A stretch of DNA of 14,281 nt, taken from Desulfovibrio sp. Its GTDB lineage: Bacteria > Desulfobacterota > Desulfovibrionia > Desulfovibrionales > Desulfovibrionaceae. Shown in pieces: positions 1 through 8,125 of the stretch (positions are counted from its first letter, which is position 1; every line of letters begins with the position of its first letter). The stretch lies in the NCBI GenBank assembly GCA_014804905.1, contig JAAUYX010000018.1:1-14281 (forward strand). The letters run 5' to 3'. A program made the translations under genes and the position numbers. The notes below the pieces were generated by a model. It saw only the letters and a program-made list of their open reading frames with translations. It did not search any database and was not told where the DNA came from.

Positions 1-1218
1 ACCATGCGCCTGTTCCGGGAGCCGGCCTTCATGGCGGCTTTCATCAACGCGGCCGGGCAGGAGAACTATGACCAGCTCCTCCCCTGGCTGCGCGGCATCG
101 CCCGGCCGGACGGCGAGCAGATGCACGGTATCATGAAAGCCATGGACTGGATGGCCAAGCGCGGGACCATGTTCGCCATGGGCCTGAACATGAAGTCCGC
201 GCTCCTCCAGCTCACCAGCATCGGCAACTCGTGGAGCGAGGTAGGCACGGGCAACTTCCTGCGCGCCGCGGCGACCCTGCTTTCCGGCCCGCGTGAGAGC
301 TGGGCGACCATCCGCCGCAAGAGCGCCTATATGGAGAGCCGGGCGCAGTTCATGGACGAGAGTCTGCGTCGGGAATATGCGGAAATGCGCGCCAATGGCG
401 TGGGCGGCGTGCGCTTCCGCAATGCGCGCTACGCGCTCGGGCTGTTCCAGAAGGCGCAGTTCGCCCTCATCTCCGCGCTGGACACGGCCGTGGCCGCGCC
501 CACATGGCTTGCGGCCTATGACAGGGCCATCGCACGAGGCGTTGAGGAAAGCGCCGCCGTGGCGGTGGCGGACGCCGCAGTGGTGGCCGCGCAGGGTGGC
601 GGGGGCGCGCTGGACACGCCGGCCGTCATGCGGCAGGCGGGCATGATGCGTATCCTCTGCCCCTTCATGTCCTTCGCCCTCTCGGACTTCAACAGGAAGC
701 TGGAGACCGTGCGCGGCCTGCGCGAGTACCAAAAGACGGGCAACAGCGCCATCACTTACGGCCGCGCCTTCTCGGACTTCGCCCTGCAATGGGTCATGCC
801 CGTGGTGCTCTCCTGCCTGATGGTAGGCCTCGGGCGCGACGACGAATGGCCGGACGCCGAAGATTACGGCTGGGAGGCGCTGACCTTTTTCACCATGGGC
901 ATCCCGCTGGCGCGCGACGTGGCCCGCATGGCGCAGGACCAGTTCTCGGGCTCGGGCTTCAAGGGCGGCCGCACGCCCCTTGCCTTCAGCGGCGTGGACA
1001 ACCTCTTGCGCGGCGCGAAACACGCCAAGCAGGCCTTTGTGGATGACAAGGCGGATGCCGGCTACCTTGCGCTGAAAGAATCCATCAACGCCGTGGGCTT
1101 CTTCCTGGGCATCGGCACGCCGCAGATATGGCGGACGGTGGAAGGCCCGGAAGCGTATTTCGTGGACGACGAGGGCGGCGTGCTCGCGCCGCTCTTGGGG
1201 AAGCCGGGGAAGAAGTAG
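1..1218 (+). CDS. C-terminal part of a large phage (virion/ejection-type) protein, 5' end outside window
   Basis: The reading frame is open from the first base and ends at TAG 1216-1218. The first ATG (4-6) has only three bases before it, so no ribosome binding site can be judged and the gene very probably starts upstream of the window. The visible 404 residues are Ala/Arg-rich. They include a region with conserved-looking MKSALLQLTSIGN (around residues 62-74), a W-A-A-Y-D-R-A-I-x-R-G stretch followed by an alanine-rich AVAVADAAVVAAQ segment, and one hydrophobic segment (about residues 259-278). This arrangement resembles the C-terminal ends of very large phage proteins that carry polyvalent domains and accompany the genome in podovirus-like phages. 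That resemblance is recalled, not searched. The tRNA attachment site 1.3 kb downstream supports a prophage setting. The exact function is unknown. Confidence 0.6.
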   Translation, partial: TMRLFREPAFMAAFINAAGQENYDQLLPWLRGIARPDGEQMHGIMKAMDWMAKRGTMFAMGLNMKSALLQLTSIGNSWSEVGTGNFLRAAATLLSGPRESWATIRRKSAYMESRAQFMDESLRREYAEMRANGVGGVRFRNARYALGLFQKAQFALISALDTAVAAPTWLAAYDRAIARGVEESAAVAVADAAVVAAQGGGGALDTPAVMRQAGMMRILCPFMSFALSDFNRKLETVRGLREYQKTGNSAITYGRAFSDFALQWVMPVVLSCLMVGLGRDDEWPDAEDYGWEALTFFTMGIPLARDVARMAQDQFSGSGFKGGRTPLAFSGVDNLLRGAKHAKQAFVDDKADAGYLALKESINAVGFFLGIGTPQIWRTVEGPEAYFVDDEGGVLAPLLGKPGKK

Positions 1219-1534
1219 GGGCTTACACTGAGCGAAGTGGACGAGGGGCAGAAAACAGGGCACCGCCTTCAGCGGGCTCATGCCGCGGCCGGGGAAGTAG
1301 GAAGGGAGGGGCGGGGGAAATGAGTCGACGTAGTGGGGGGGCCAGAACCCCTATGTTGTGTGGCTTAAGACCCACCTTGGGAGTGAGGCCCAAAATGGCT
1401 ACTAATGCTCAGAAAAGGTGCTTATGGGAATGAGGGCGGATAAGCTAACGTTATGTAATATATGGATAAATTAGGTATATCTGTCGGAATTCTGGGTAAA
1501 ATCAGTATAAATTTAAAAAATAAAATTAAATTTC

Positions 1535-1562
1535 TTGACATAGGACTTTATACAGCATATTT
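1535..1562 (+). promoter_or_regulatory. Candidate sigma-70 promoter of the NYN gene
   Basis: A perfect -35 box TTGACA lies at 1535-1540 within an AT-rich tract. The -10 element is weak: ATATTT (1557-1562, spacer 16) or TATTTC (1558-1563, spacer 17). Transcription would start near 1568-1570, so the terminator-like hairpin at 1581-1628 would be in the leader RNA before the NYN gene. Confidence 0.45.
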
Positions 1563-1580
1563 CTACCTCACTACTTAAAT

Positions 1581-1628
1581 GCCACGCATTGCGAAATTCT
1601 TACGGGTTTCACAAAGCGTGGCTTTTTT
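1581..1628 (+). terminator. Hairpin with T6 in the NYN leader (terminator or attenuator)
   Basis: Outer arms GCCACGC (1581-1587) and GCGTGGC (1616-1622) pair perfectly. A 2x2 internal loop follows, then a second helix TGCGAAA (1590-1596) with TTTCACA (1607-1613), which has one mismatch. The loop is ten bases. T6 follows directly (1623-1628), so this has the form of an intrinsic terminator. It sits between the candidate promoter and the NYN start codon. It could therefore terminate upstream phage transcription, attenuate the NYN gene, or form the 3' end of a ~60-nt RNA. Confidence 0.7.
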
Positions 1629-1643
1629 ACTAAAGGGGTTATC

Positions 1644-2200
1644 ATGGAAAATCGCGCCATATTCATGTTTGATGGACCAAATTTTTATAAAAATCTGAAA
1701 AGCGCTGACTTGGTAGGCTACCCCTTGGACTATCAGAAATTGGCAGCAAAGTTGGCTATGAATCGTAAGGTTCAAGCTATCTTGTATTTTACGTCTCCTA
1801 CTGACAGTCAAGCTGAGCCCAAGAACTATGCGTCGCAACAACGTTTTTTGCTACCATGCGTCGCAATAATATTGAGCTCAAATTTGGGCACTTGAGAAAA
1901 CTTGAAAAAGAGTGTCCGCTTTGTAGGGGAGTATTTTCATTAAAAGTTGAAAAATCTGTAGATGTTCAGCTGGCGATAGAAATTGTTTTAGGCGCCGTCC
2001 AGGATGCATGGGACACACTATACATCGCTACCTGTGATTCTGACATGATTCCAGCCATTAAATATGCTCGATCGTGTGGTAAAAAAGTTTTTCTAATGTT
2101 ACCTACGGATGCTCCGTGCTACTGGGTTGGTCAAGAATGTGATGCAACAATCGAAATTTCAAAAGAAGTAATTCTTGATTGTTTGGCAGATGAAATATAG
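1644..2200 (+). pseudogene. NYN-domain (LabA/DUF88-like) putative ribonuclease, split by a -1 frameshift at a T6 run
   Basis: Two frames together make one NYN-fold (PIN-like) protein of 185 residues. The first runs from ATG 1644 (RBS AAAGGGG at 1632-1638) and gives FMFDGPNFYKN, with the first catalytic Asp at residue 10 and Asn 13. The second supplies MRRNNIELKFGHLRK, a CPLC pair (Cys 91 and 94), EKSVDVQLA (Asp 107) and ATCDSDMIPAI (Asp 132 and 134); numbers refer to the joined protein. The join falls on cgT TTT TTG (T6 at 1844-1849), and a -1 shift there gives the family-like QQRFFATMRRNNIEL. Left unshifted, the first frame ends at 1895. The causes could be a lost T, a sequencing error, transcriptional slippage or programmed frameshifting. 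NYN proteins are metal-dependent RNA-cleaving enzymes. Low GC and the position at the prophage edge suggest accessory cargo. All expected acidic residues are present. Confidence 0.75.
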
Positions 2201-2533
2201 CGTAAAAAAGATGTGTTTTCATCGCTTTTCACAGTAGAAAACAGCGTCTTGAAGATGCCTGGAGCGGCGTTTTGTATGGGATAGCGATGGAACCATCTAG
2301 ATCAGATGTTGTCCACGCGCAGATGAAGCGAGACGTGAAGAGGCGTGAGTTATTTTTATTAGGCTGTTTACTAGAGTGCGCTCTTGCCACAAGCCCTTGG
2401 TGTGAGTTCGGTGCTAACAGATTGCTAACATGCCGTTTCCACGGGAGCTTGCGAGGGCTGTCTCGGGAAAGTCTATTTTCACGATAAGCATTTGGAAGAA
2501 TACAATTTCTCTTTTTGAAAGGCTGGCAAAACA
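2201..2533. other. AT-rich spacer between the NYN gene and the attachment site
   Basis: I find no convincing gene in these 333 bases. A 71-codon frame at 2272-2487 has no ribosome binding site and no recognisable motif. Just after the NYN stop, GATG (2210-2213) and CATC (2220-2223), with A6 before and T4 at 2226-2229, could form a weak terminator. The octamer TGCTAACA occurs twice, 11 bp apart (2412-2419 and 2423-2430), about 110 bp from the tRNA fragment. That is a possible arm-type recombinase site, but the evidence is thin. Confidence 0.35.
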
Positions 2534-2581
2534 GGCCTCCGGAGCCAAAGGCCGTGCGTTCGAATCGCGCCGGGCGCGCCA
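2534..2581 (+). repeat. Partial tRNA-Arg(CCG) 3' end: attachment site at the prophage boundary
   Basis: The sequence reads as the 3' part of a tRNA. It has an anticodon loop CTCCGGA (2537-2543, anticodon CCG at 2539-2541), stem remnants GGC/GCC, a variable loop 2549-2553 and a T-arm GTGCG-TTCGAAT-CGCGC (2554-2570). The acceptor strand CGGGCGC (2571-2577), discriminator G and encoded CCA (2579-2581) complete it. Positions 2547-2548 (AA) should pair with TT at 2532-2533, but CA is found, and no D-arm or 5' acceptor strand (GCGCCCG) exists upstream. The homology therefore breaks in the anticodon arm, a usual crossover site for tyrosine integrases. The fragment is the host-side remnant, with phage DNA to the left and host DNA to the right. 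A complete tRNA-Arg and an integrase are expected at the other end of the element. Confidence 0.8.
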
Positions 2582-2591
2582 ACATTTTATT

Positions 2592-2626
2592 AAAAGGGTC
2601 ATGGCAAGTTGCCGTGGCCCTTTTTT
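2592..2626 (+). terminator. Strong intrinsic terminator, probably of the original tRNA-Arg gene
   Basis: A 15-bp stem, 2592-2606 with 2610-2624, is continuous apart from two G-U pairs. It has a three-base loop AGT, and T6 at 2621-2626 ends it. It begins ten bases after the encoded CCA, as expected for the terminator of the tRNA gene disrupted by integration. On the minus strand the same hairpin is followed by TTTT, so it may also end the sigma-54 regulator transcript. Confidence 0.85.
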
Positions 2627-2753
2627 GTGTCCGCATTTTCTTCCGCCCGGGCGGCTTTTGCGGTGGGGCTGCCCGGAAGTCCCAGCTTTGCCCCCTTGTC
2701 CGCTCGCACCTCTCAGCTCTCTGCTACACGCTTCCGCCAAAAATCCCCGGCAC

Positions 2754-4322
<1,569 letters not shown>

Positions 4323-4353
4323 GGCGGCCTCGCTCTATCGGTTTTTTCAATAA

Positions 4354-4383
4354 ATAGTAGAAGGGAAATAGTGAAATTTTCAA
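4354..4383 (-). promoter_or_regulatory. Candidate sigma-70 promoter of the sigma-54 activator gene
   Basis: Read on the minus strand, TTGAAA (4378-4383) and TACTAT (4354-4359) are separated by 18 bases. Transcription would start about 25 bases upstream of the activator start codon at 4322. Confidence 0.4.
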
Positions 4384-4386
4384 TAT

Positions 4387-4434
4387 CTGTACAGGGAAAA
4401 AATTCCAAGATGCTGAAATACTTTGAAAGTATTT
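4387..4434. promoter_or_regulatory. Two palindromes upstream of the ferredoxin operon promoter
   Basis: CTGTACAG (4387-4394) is a perfect 8-bp palindrome. AAATACTTTGAAAGTATTT (4416-4434) is symmetric apart from its central base. The larger one touches the -24 element of the candidate sigma-54 promoter, which is closer than activators of this class usually bind. It may therefore be a repressor or second-regulator site, while the smaller one could be an enhancer site. The assignment is inferred. Confidence 0.4.
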
Positions 4435-4435
4435 T

Positions 4436-4450
4436 TGGCACAATGCTTGA
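4436..4450 (+). promoter_or_regulatory. Candidate sigma-54 (-24/-12) promoter of the ferredoxin/flavoprotein operon
   Basis: TGGCAC (4436-4441), five bases, then TTGA (4447-4450) matches the -24/-12 consensus TGGCAC-N5-TTGC except for the last base. The transcript would start around 4462, roughly 85 bases before the ferredoxin ATG. The adjacent divergent sigma-54 activator supports the call. The mismatch at the conserved -12 C weakens it. Confidence 0.5.
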
Positions 4451-4547
4451 TAATGCAGGGGCATCCACATGACCCGCCCGGCGGAGCCGCCGCCACAAAA
4501 ACCGTCGCCGCGCCGCTCACGCCCGCGGCGCCCAAGGAGAGAAGCCC

Positions 4548-4802
4548 ATGCCTCCAGTGATCGATCCGGAAAAATGTACGGGATGCGGCACCTGTGCCGA
4601 CATCTGCAATTCGGGGCTGTTCACCTTTGACCGCAAGAAGGATGCCACGCCCCAGGTGACCTTTCCCGACGAGTGCTGGCACTGCGATTCCTGTGTGCTG
4701 GACTGCCCGGCCGGGGCTATCCGCCTGCGCCTGCCCATCTGTTATTCGCTCATGTATGTGGAAGCCGACACCCTGCACCCCAAGCACAAGGAGAATTGCT
4801 GA
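4548..4802 (+). CDS. 2[4Fe-4S] ferredoxin, AprB-like electron-transfer subunit
   Basis: This 84-residue protein carries two cluster motifs. The first is CTGCGTCADIC (Cys 10, 13, 16, 20) and the second is CWHCDSCVLDCP (Cys 43, 46, 49, 53), enough for two [4Fe-4S] clusters. The second half, from ECWHCDSCVLDCPAGAIRL into a CYSLMYVEAD segment, resembles the beta subunit of adenylylsulfate reductase (MCWECYSCVKMCPQGAI type). It lacks the long C-terminal tail with which AprB embraces AprA. The RBS AAGGAGAG lies at 4534-4541. Its TGA overlaps the ATG of the flavoprotein by one base, which implies coupled translation and a stoichiometric complex. It probably passes electrons between a cytoplasmic donor or acceptor and the FAD of its partner. 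It is too short to be a bona fide AprB. Confidence 0.85.
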   Translation: MPPVIDPEKCTGCGTCADICNSGLFTFDRKKDATPQVTFPDECWHCDSCVLDCPAGAIRLRLPICYSLMYVEADTLHPKHKENC

Positions 4803-6493
4803 TGCTGCCAGTCAAGCCTGTCATGGAAGCGGATTTTCTGGTGGTGGGCGGCGGCATCGGCGGCCTGATGGCGGCCATTTCCGCGGCGAAGAGCGGCTGC
4901 AAGAACGTGGTCATCCTGGAAAAGATGAATGCCCGGCGCAGCGGTTCCGGCGCCACCGGCAACGACCACTTCAACTGCTATATCCCCGAATACCACGGCG
5001 ACGACATCATGCCGGTGTTTCAGCAGACCCTGCAGAGCATGGTGGGCGCCTTCAAGGACCCGAGCATCATCTATGAATTCCTCTGCAAGAGTTTCGACCT
5101 CGTTAAAATGTGGGAGGAATGGGGCATCAACATGCGGCCCACGGGCAAGTGGGAGTGCAAGGGCCACGCGCTGCCCGGCAAGGCCCGCGTGTTCCTGAAA
5201 TACGACGGCTCGGACCAGAAGAAGATGCTCATCAAGGTGGCGAAGCAGCTCGGCGTCAAGATCGTCAACCATCACACGGTGGTGGAGCTCGCCAAGGTCG
5301 ATGGCCGCATCGCCGGGGCGCTGGCGCTGGACATCTCCACGCCCGAGCCCGCCTTCCAGCCCGTGCGCGCCAAGACCGTGCTGCTCGCCACGGGGCTCAC
5401 GCACCGGCTCTATATCACGGCCACCACGCCCGGTTACATGTTCAACACCGGCCACTGCCCCAACTGCGCGGGCGGCCAGGCGCTGGGCTGGCGCATCGGC
5501 GCGCGCATGGTCAATATGGAATTCCCCTACACCCATGCCGGGCCCAAGTATTTCGGGCGCTGCGGCAAGGCCACCTGGATCGGCGTCTATCGCTATCCCA
5601 ACGGCATCCCGGTGGGGCCCTTCACCGAACATTCGGACACTGAATACGGCGACGTGACGAGCGACATCTGGAACTCGGTCTTTGAGGACGTGATGCTCAA
5701 CGGCACGGGCCCGGCCTACATGGACTGCTCCGACGCCACGGAAAAGCAGCTCGAATACATGTACTGGGCCATGCGCGGCGAGGGCCTGACCTCGCTCCTC
5801 AACTACATGAAGGACGCGCACATCGACCCCAAGAAGGACGCCGTGGAATTCATGCGCTACGAGCCCATCCTCCACGGGCGCGGCATGGACGTGAGCGATG
5901 AGGGCGAGACCAGCGTGCCCGGCCTGTTCGCCGCGGGCGACATGGTGGGCAACGGCGGCTGCGGCATCGCGCTGGCCGCCTATATGGGCTGGGTGGGCGG
6001 CCAGACGGCGGCCGAGCAGGCGAAGGAGCAGAGCTTCCAGAAGGCCGAAGAGTGCGCCAACATCAGGGAGCGCATGGAACTGCTCTCCTCCTTCATGGAG
6101 CGGGCCGACGGCGCGGAATGGAAGGACGCCAACATGGGCCTGCAACAGATCATGAGCGACTACGCCCCGGCGGGCCCGCGCAAGGTGCGCTCCGCCACCC
6201 TGCTCAATGCCGGCATCACCTATCTCGGGCATTTGCGCGCCCAGACCAGGGCCCAGCTCAAGGCGAGCTGCGCGCATACCCTCATGCGCGCAGCCGAGGC
6301 CCTGGACCTCATGGACTGCGCCGAGGCCATCCTCCATGCGGCGCTGGCCCGCAAGGAGACCCGGGCCCTGCACGTCCGCTCGGATTATCCGTTCACCAAT
6401 CCGCTTCTGGCCGACAAGTTCCTCACCGTGGGGCTTGAGAACGGCAAGGTCGAGACGGCGTGGCGGCCCATCCGCCAGGCGAAGATCAGCTAG
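4802..6493 (+). CDS. AprA/fumarate-reductase-like FAD-dependent oxidoreductase
   Basis: This is a 563-residue flavoprotein of the FAD_binding_2 superfamily (fumarate reductase, L-aspartate oxidase, AprA). The start at 4802 overlaps the ferredoxin stop and has AAGGAG at 4788-4793. An N-terminal Rossmann motif VVGGGIGG (residues 14-21) is followed by Glu 40, expected to bind the adenosine ribose, and by a SGSGATGNDHFN FAD-contact segment (about 47-58). The second FAD segment GLFAAGDMVGNGGCG begins at residue 374. A GHCPNCAGG segment with two cysteines is unusual for the superfamily. No signal peptide is seen, so it is cytoplasmic. With its ferredoxin it resembles the AprA/AprB arrangement, but there is no sat or qmo gene nearby. 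It may therefore act on a different substrate, perhaps the one imported by the downstream permease. A terminator hairpin follows. Confidence 0.85.
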   Translation: MLPVKPVMEADFLVVGGGIGGLMAAISAAKSGCKNVVILEKMNARRSGSGATGNDHFNCYIPEYHGDDIMPVFQQTLQSMVGAFKDPSIIYEFLCKSFDLVKMWEEWGINMRPTGKWECKGHALPGKARVFLKYDGSDQKKMLIKVAKQLGVKIVNHHTVVELAKVDGRIAGALALDISTPEPAFQPVRAKTVLLATGLTHRLYITATTPGYMFNTGHCPNCAGGQALGWRIGARMVNMEFPYTHAGPKYFGRCGKATWIGVYRYPNGIPVGPFTEHSDTEYGDVTSDIWNSVFEDVMLNGTGPAYMDCSDATEKQLEYMYWAMRGEGLTSLLNYMKDAHIDPKKDAVEFMRYEPILHGRGMDVSDEGETSVPGLFAAGDMVGNGGCGIALAAYMGWVGGQTAAEQAKEQSFQKAEECANIRERMELLSSFMERADGAEWKDANMGLQQIMSDYAPAGPRKVRSATLLNAGITYLGHLRAQTRAQLKASCAHTLMRAAEALDLMDCAEAILHAALARKETRALHVRSDYPFTNPLLADKFLTVGLENGKVETAWRPIRQAKIS

Positions 6494-6505
6494 GCGGCAT
6501 TCACG

Positions 6506-6543
6506 AAGCCCCGGCCGGGCGCATGGTTCCGGCCGGGGCTTTT
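6506..6543 (+). terminator. Intrinsic terminator after the flavoprotein gene
   Basis: A perfect 13-bp GC-rich stem (6506-6518 with 6529-6541, core CCCCGGCCGG) has a ten-base loop and TTTT at 6540-6543. It lies between the flavoprotein stop and the permease RBS. It may be leaky, since no separate permease promoter is evident in the remaining 40 bases, and so could lower permease expression relative to the enzyme. Confidence 0.8.
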
Positions 6544-6583
6544 CTCCCTGTCCCACCCTTTACCCGATCACAGGTGGATTACT

Positions 6584-8065
6584 ATGCACGCGCACACATC
6601 CAGCCTCACGCGCCAGGTCTGCGCGCTGCTGGCGGGGCCGGCGCTTTGCCTGATTTTAATGAACCTGACGCCCTTCGAGGGCCTCACCCCGCACGGGATG
6701 CTTTGCATGGCGGGCTGCGCCTGGCTGCTCGTCTGGTGGGTGACCGAGGTTTTGCCCATTCCCGTCACCTCGCTCATGGCCATTCCCGTGTTCACCTTTC
6801 TGGGCGTCATGGAGCCGGGCAAGGTGTTCGGCTTCATCTCGCATCCGGCCATGATGCTCATCTTCGGCGCCACCATCATCGTGGGCGTCTGGAAGGAGAG
6901 CAACCTCATCGAGCGCTATGCCTACTGGTGCTTCAACCTGCCGGGCATCCGCTCCAACCCGCGGCGGATGCTCTTCGCCTTCACCATGGGCGCGGGCATC
7001 CTTTCGGCCATCGCGCCCAACCTGCCGCTGGTCATCCTCTTCGCGTCCATTTCCGTGGCCATCGCGCGCTCGTGCAACCTGAAGCCGCAGGACAACATGA
7101 CGCGCTCGCTGTTCACCATTTCGGCCATCGCGCCCATGCTCGGCGGCATCGGCACGCCGCTCGGCGGCGCGCCCAACATCATCGTCATCGCCATCGTGGC
7201 GACCGTGCTCGGGCATGACATCAGCTTCGGCGAGTGGACGGCGCTGGGGATGCCTTGCTGCGTGCTCATCCTTTTGGGCTGCTTCCTCATCACCTGTATC
7301 CTCTATCCGCTCGGCAAGGGGAGCAGCTTCTCCCTGCCCGAGGAGGAATTGCGCGCCAAGCTGGACCGCCTCGGGCCCGTCACCCCGCACGAACACGCCG
7401 CCATCTGGATCATGGTGGTGGCGCTCGTGCTGTGGTGTTACGGGCCGGGCCTGTGCGAACTGTGCGGCTTCGAGCGCATGGCAAAGCTGCTCACCGCGCC
7501 GGTGGTGGCCGTGCTCATGGGCGTGTCCTGCTTCCTCGTGCCCATCCGCAGGAGCCCGGAAACCGGCAAGCTCGTGTTCGCCATGAACTGGGACCAGGCC
7601 GTGCGCAATATCGGCTGGGGCATCATCGTGCTCCAGATCGGGGCCATTGCCTTCGGCCAGGTGCTGCTCGAGGGCGGCCTCGACAAGTGGGCCGCCGGCG
7701 GCATCCAGAAACTGCTCGGCAATATCTCCGGGGACCTCGTCTGGGCGGCGCTGGTATTCCTGACCGGCTATATCTCGCAGATCATCATGAGCATGGCCCT
7801 TATCCCGCTCATGCTGCCCATAACCGCCGGGCTCGCGCAGATTTACGGTTTTGACCCGCTGCTCGCCTGCCTTTCCGTGGGCTTTGTGAGCAACCTCACG
7901 CTCATGTTCCCCTTCTCGTCCATCGCCGTGGCCTCGGTGCTCGCGGGCGGCGAGGGCTATGCGCGCAGCAGGGACTTTGTCATCAACGGCTTTTTGCAGA
8001 CCACCGTGGCTACGGTCGTGGTGTTTGTCTATTGCTATGTGGTGGGGCCCCTGGTGCTGCATTGA
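6584..8065 (+). CDS. DASS/SLC13-family anion permease (dicarboxylate/sulfate-type)
   Basis: This 493-residue inner-membrane protein has about a dozen hydrophobic segments and belongs to the divalent anion:Na+ symporter group. The start at 6584 has AGGTGG at 6572-6577. Family features are WWVTEVLPIPVTSL near residues 48-61, GGIGTPLGGAPN (187-198, the re-entrant loop that binds anion and sodium) and a C-terminal counterpart with SNLTLMFPFSSIAVAS. In that counterpart the usual SNT-type signature appears altered (FPFSS), so specificity and coupling ion cannot be assigned by eye. The gene follows the flavoprotein by 90 bases, on the same strand and across a terminator hairpin. That suggests it imports the substrate of the AprBA-like pair. 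Known relatives carry C4-dicarboxylates, citrate, tartrate or sulfate. Confidence 0.85.
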   Translation: MHAHTSSLTRQVCALLAGPALCLILMNLTPFEGLTPHGMLCMAGCAWLLVWWVTEVLPIPVTSLMAIPVFTFLGVMEPGKVFGFISHPAMMLIFGATIIVGVWKESNLIERYAYWCFNLPGIRSNPRRMLFAFTMGAGILSAIAPNLPLVILFASISVAIARSCNLKPQDNMTRSLFTISAIAPMLGGIGTPLGGAPNIIVIAIVATVLGHDISFGEWTALGMPCCVLILLGCFLITCILYPLGKGSSFSLPEEELRAKLDRLGPVTPHEHAAIWIMVVALVLWCYGPGLCELCGFERMAKLLTAPVVAVLMGVSCFLVPIRRSPETGKLVFAMNWDQAVRNIGWGIIVLQIGAIAFGQVLLEGGLDKWAAGGIQKLLGNISGDLVWAALVFLTGYISQIIMSMALIPLMLPITAGLAQIYGFDPLLACLSVGFVSNLTLMFPFSSIAVASVLAGGEGYARSRDFVINGFLQTTVATVVVFVYCYVVGPLVLH

Positions 8066-8092
8066 GCAGGCGGGCGCGTTGGGCGTACCGAT

Positions 8093-8125
8093 AAAAAAGG
8101 CCCGGCAGCCATGCTGCCGGGCCTT
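8093..8125 (-). terminator. Minus-strand intrinsic terminator (porin transcript)
   Basis: A 13-bp stem, 8097-8109 with 8113-8125, has a three-base loop. On the plus strand it is preceded by A6 (8093-8098), so on the minus strand the hairpin is followed by a run of T. The plus strand after the stem (CCTTCAGC) has no T-run. It therefore fits termination of the porin mRNA better than of the permease mRNA, although the hairpin itself may stall both. Confidence 0.75.

Larger units (their letters stand above)
1219..1643. other. Intergenic transition from GC-rich phage DNA to AT-rich accessory DNA
   Basis: I see no credible gene in these 425 bases. The first ~215 bases are GC-rich like the phage gene. 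From about 1435 the sequence becomes strongly AT-rich and stays so through the NYN gene, which suggests that the accessory segment has a different origin. An imperfect hairpin with arms CCACCTTGGG (1372-1381) and CCCAAAATGG (1389-1398) is present without a T-run. The AT-rich part contains a candidate promoter and a terminator-like hairpin, listed separately. Confidence 0.5.

Noticed and set aside
1828..1866. Direct repeat ATGCGTCGCAA at 1828-1838 and 1856-1866 as the cause of the NYN frameshift
   Set aside because: Removing one 28-bp unit leads to an immediate stop and does not restore the frame; a -1 shift at T6 explains the break better.
2229..2740. Minus-strand frames (2229-2636 and 2414-2740) across the tRNA fragment, encoding ARPARFERTAFGSGG and RARRDSNARPLAPEA
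   Set aside because: These peptides are the well-known false translations of the strand opposite tRNA genes. They support the tRNA fragment rather than a protein.
4742..6556. 604-codon minus-strand frame
   Set aside because: It is antisense to the flavoprotein, has no recognisable motif and is rich in His/Gly/Ala as expected of a GC-driven shadow frame.
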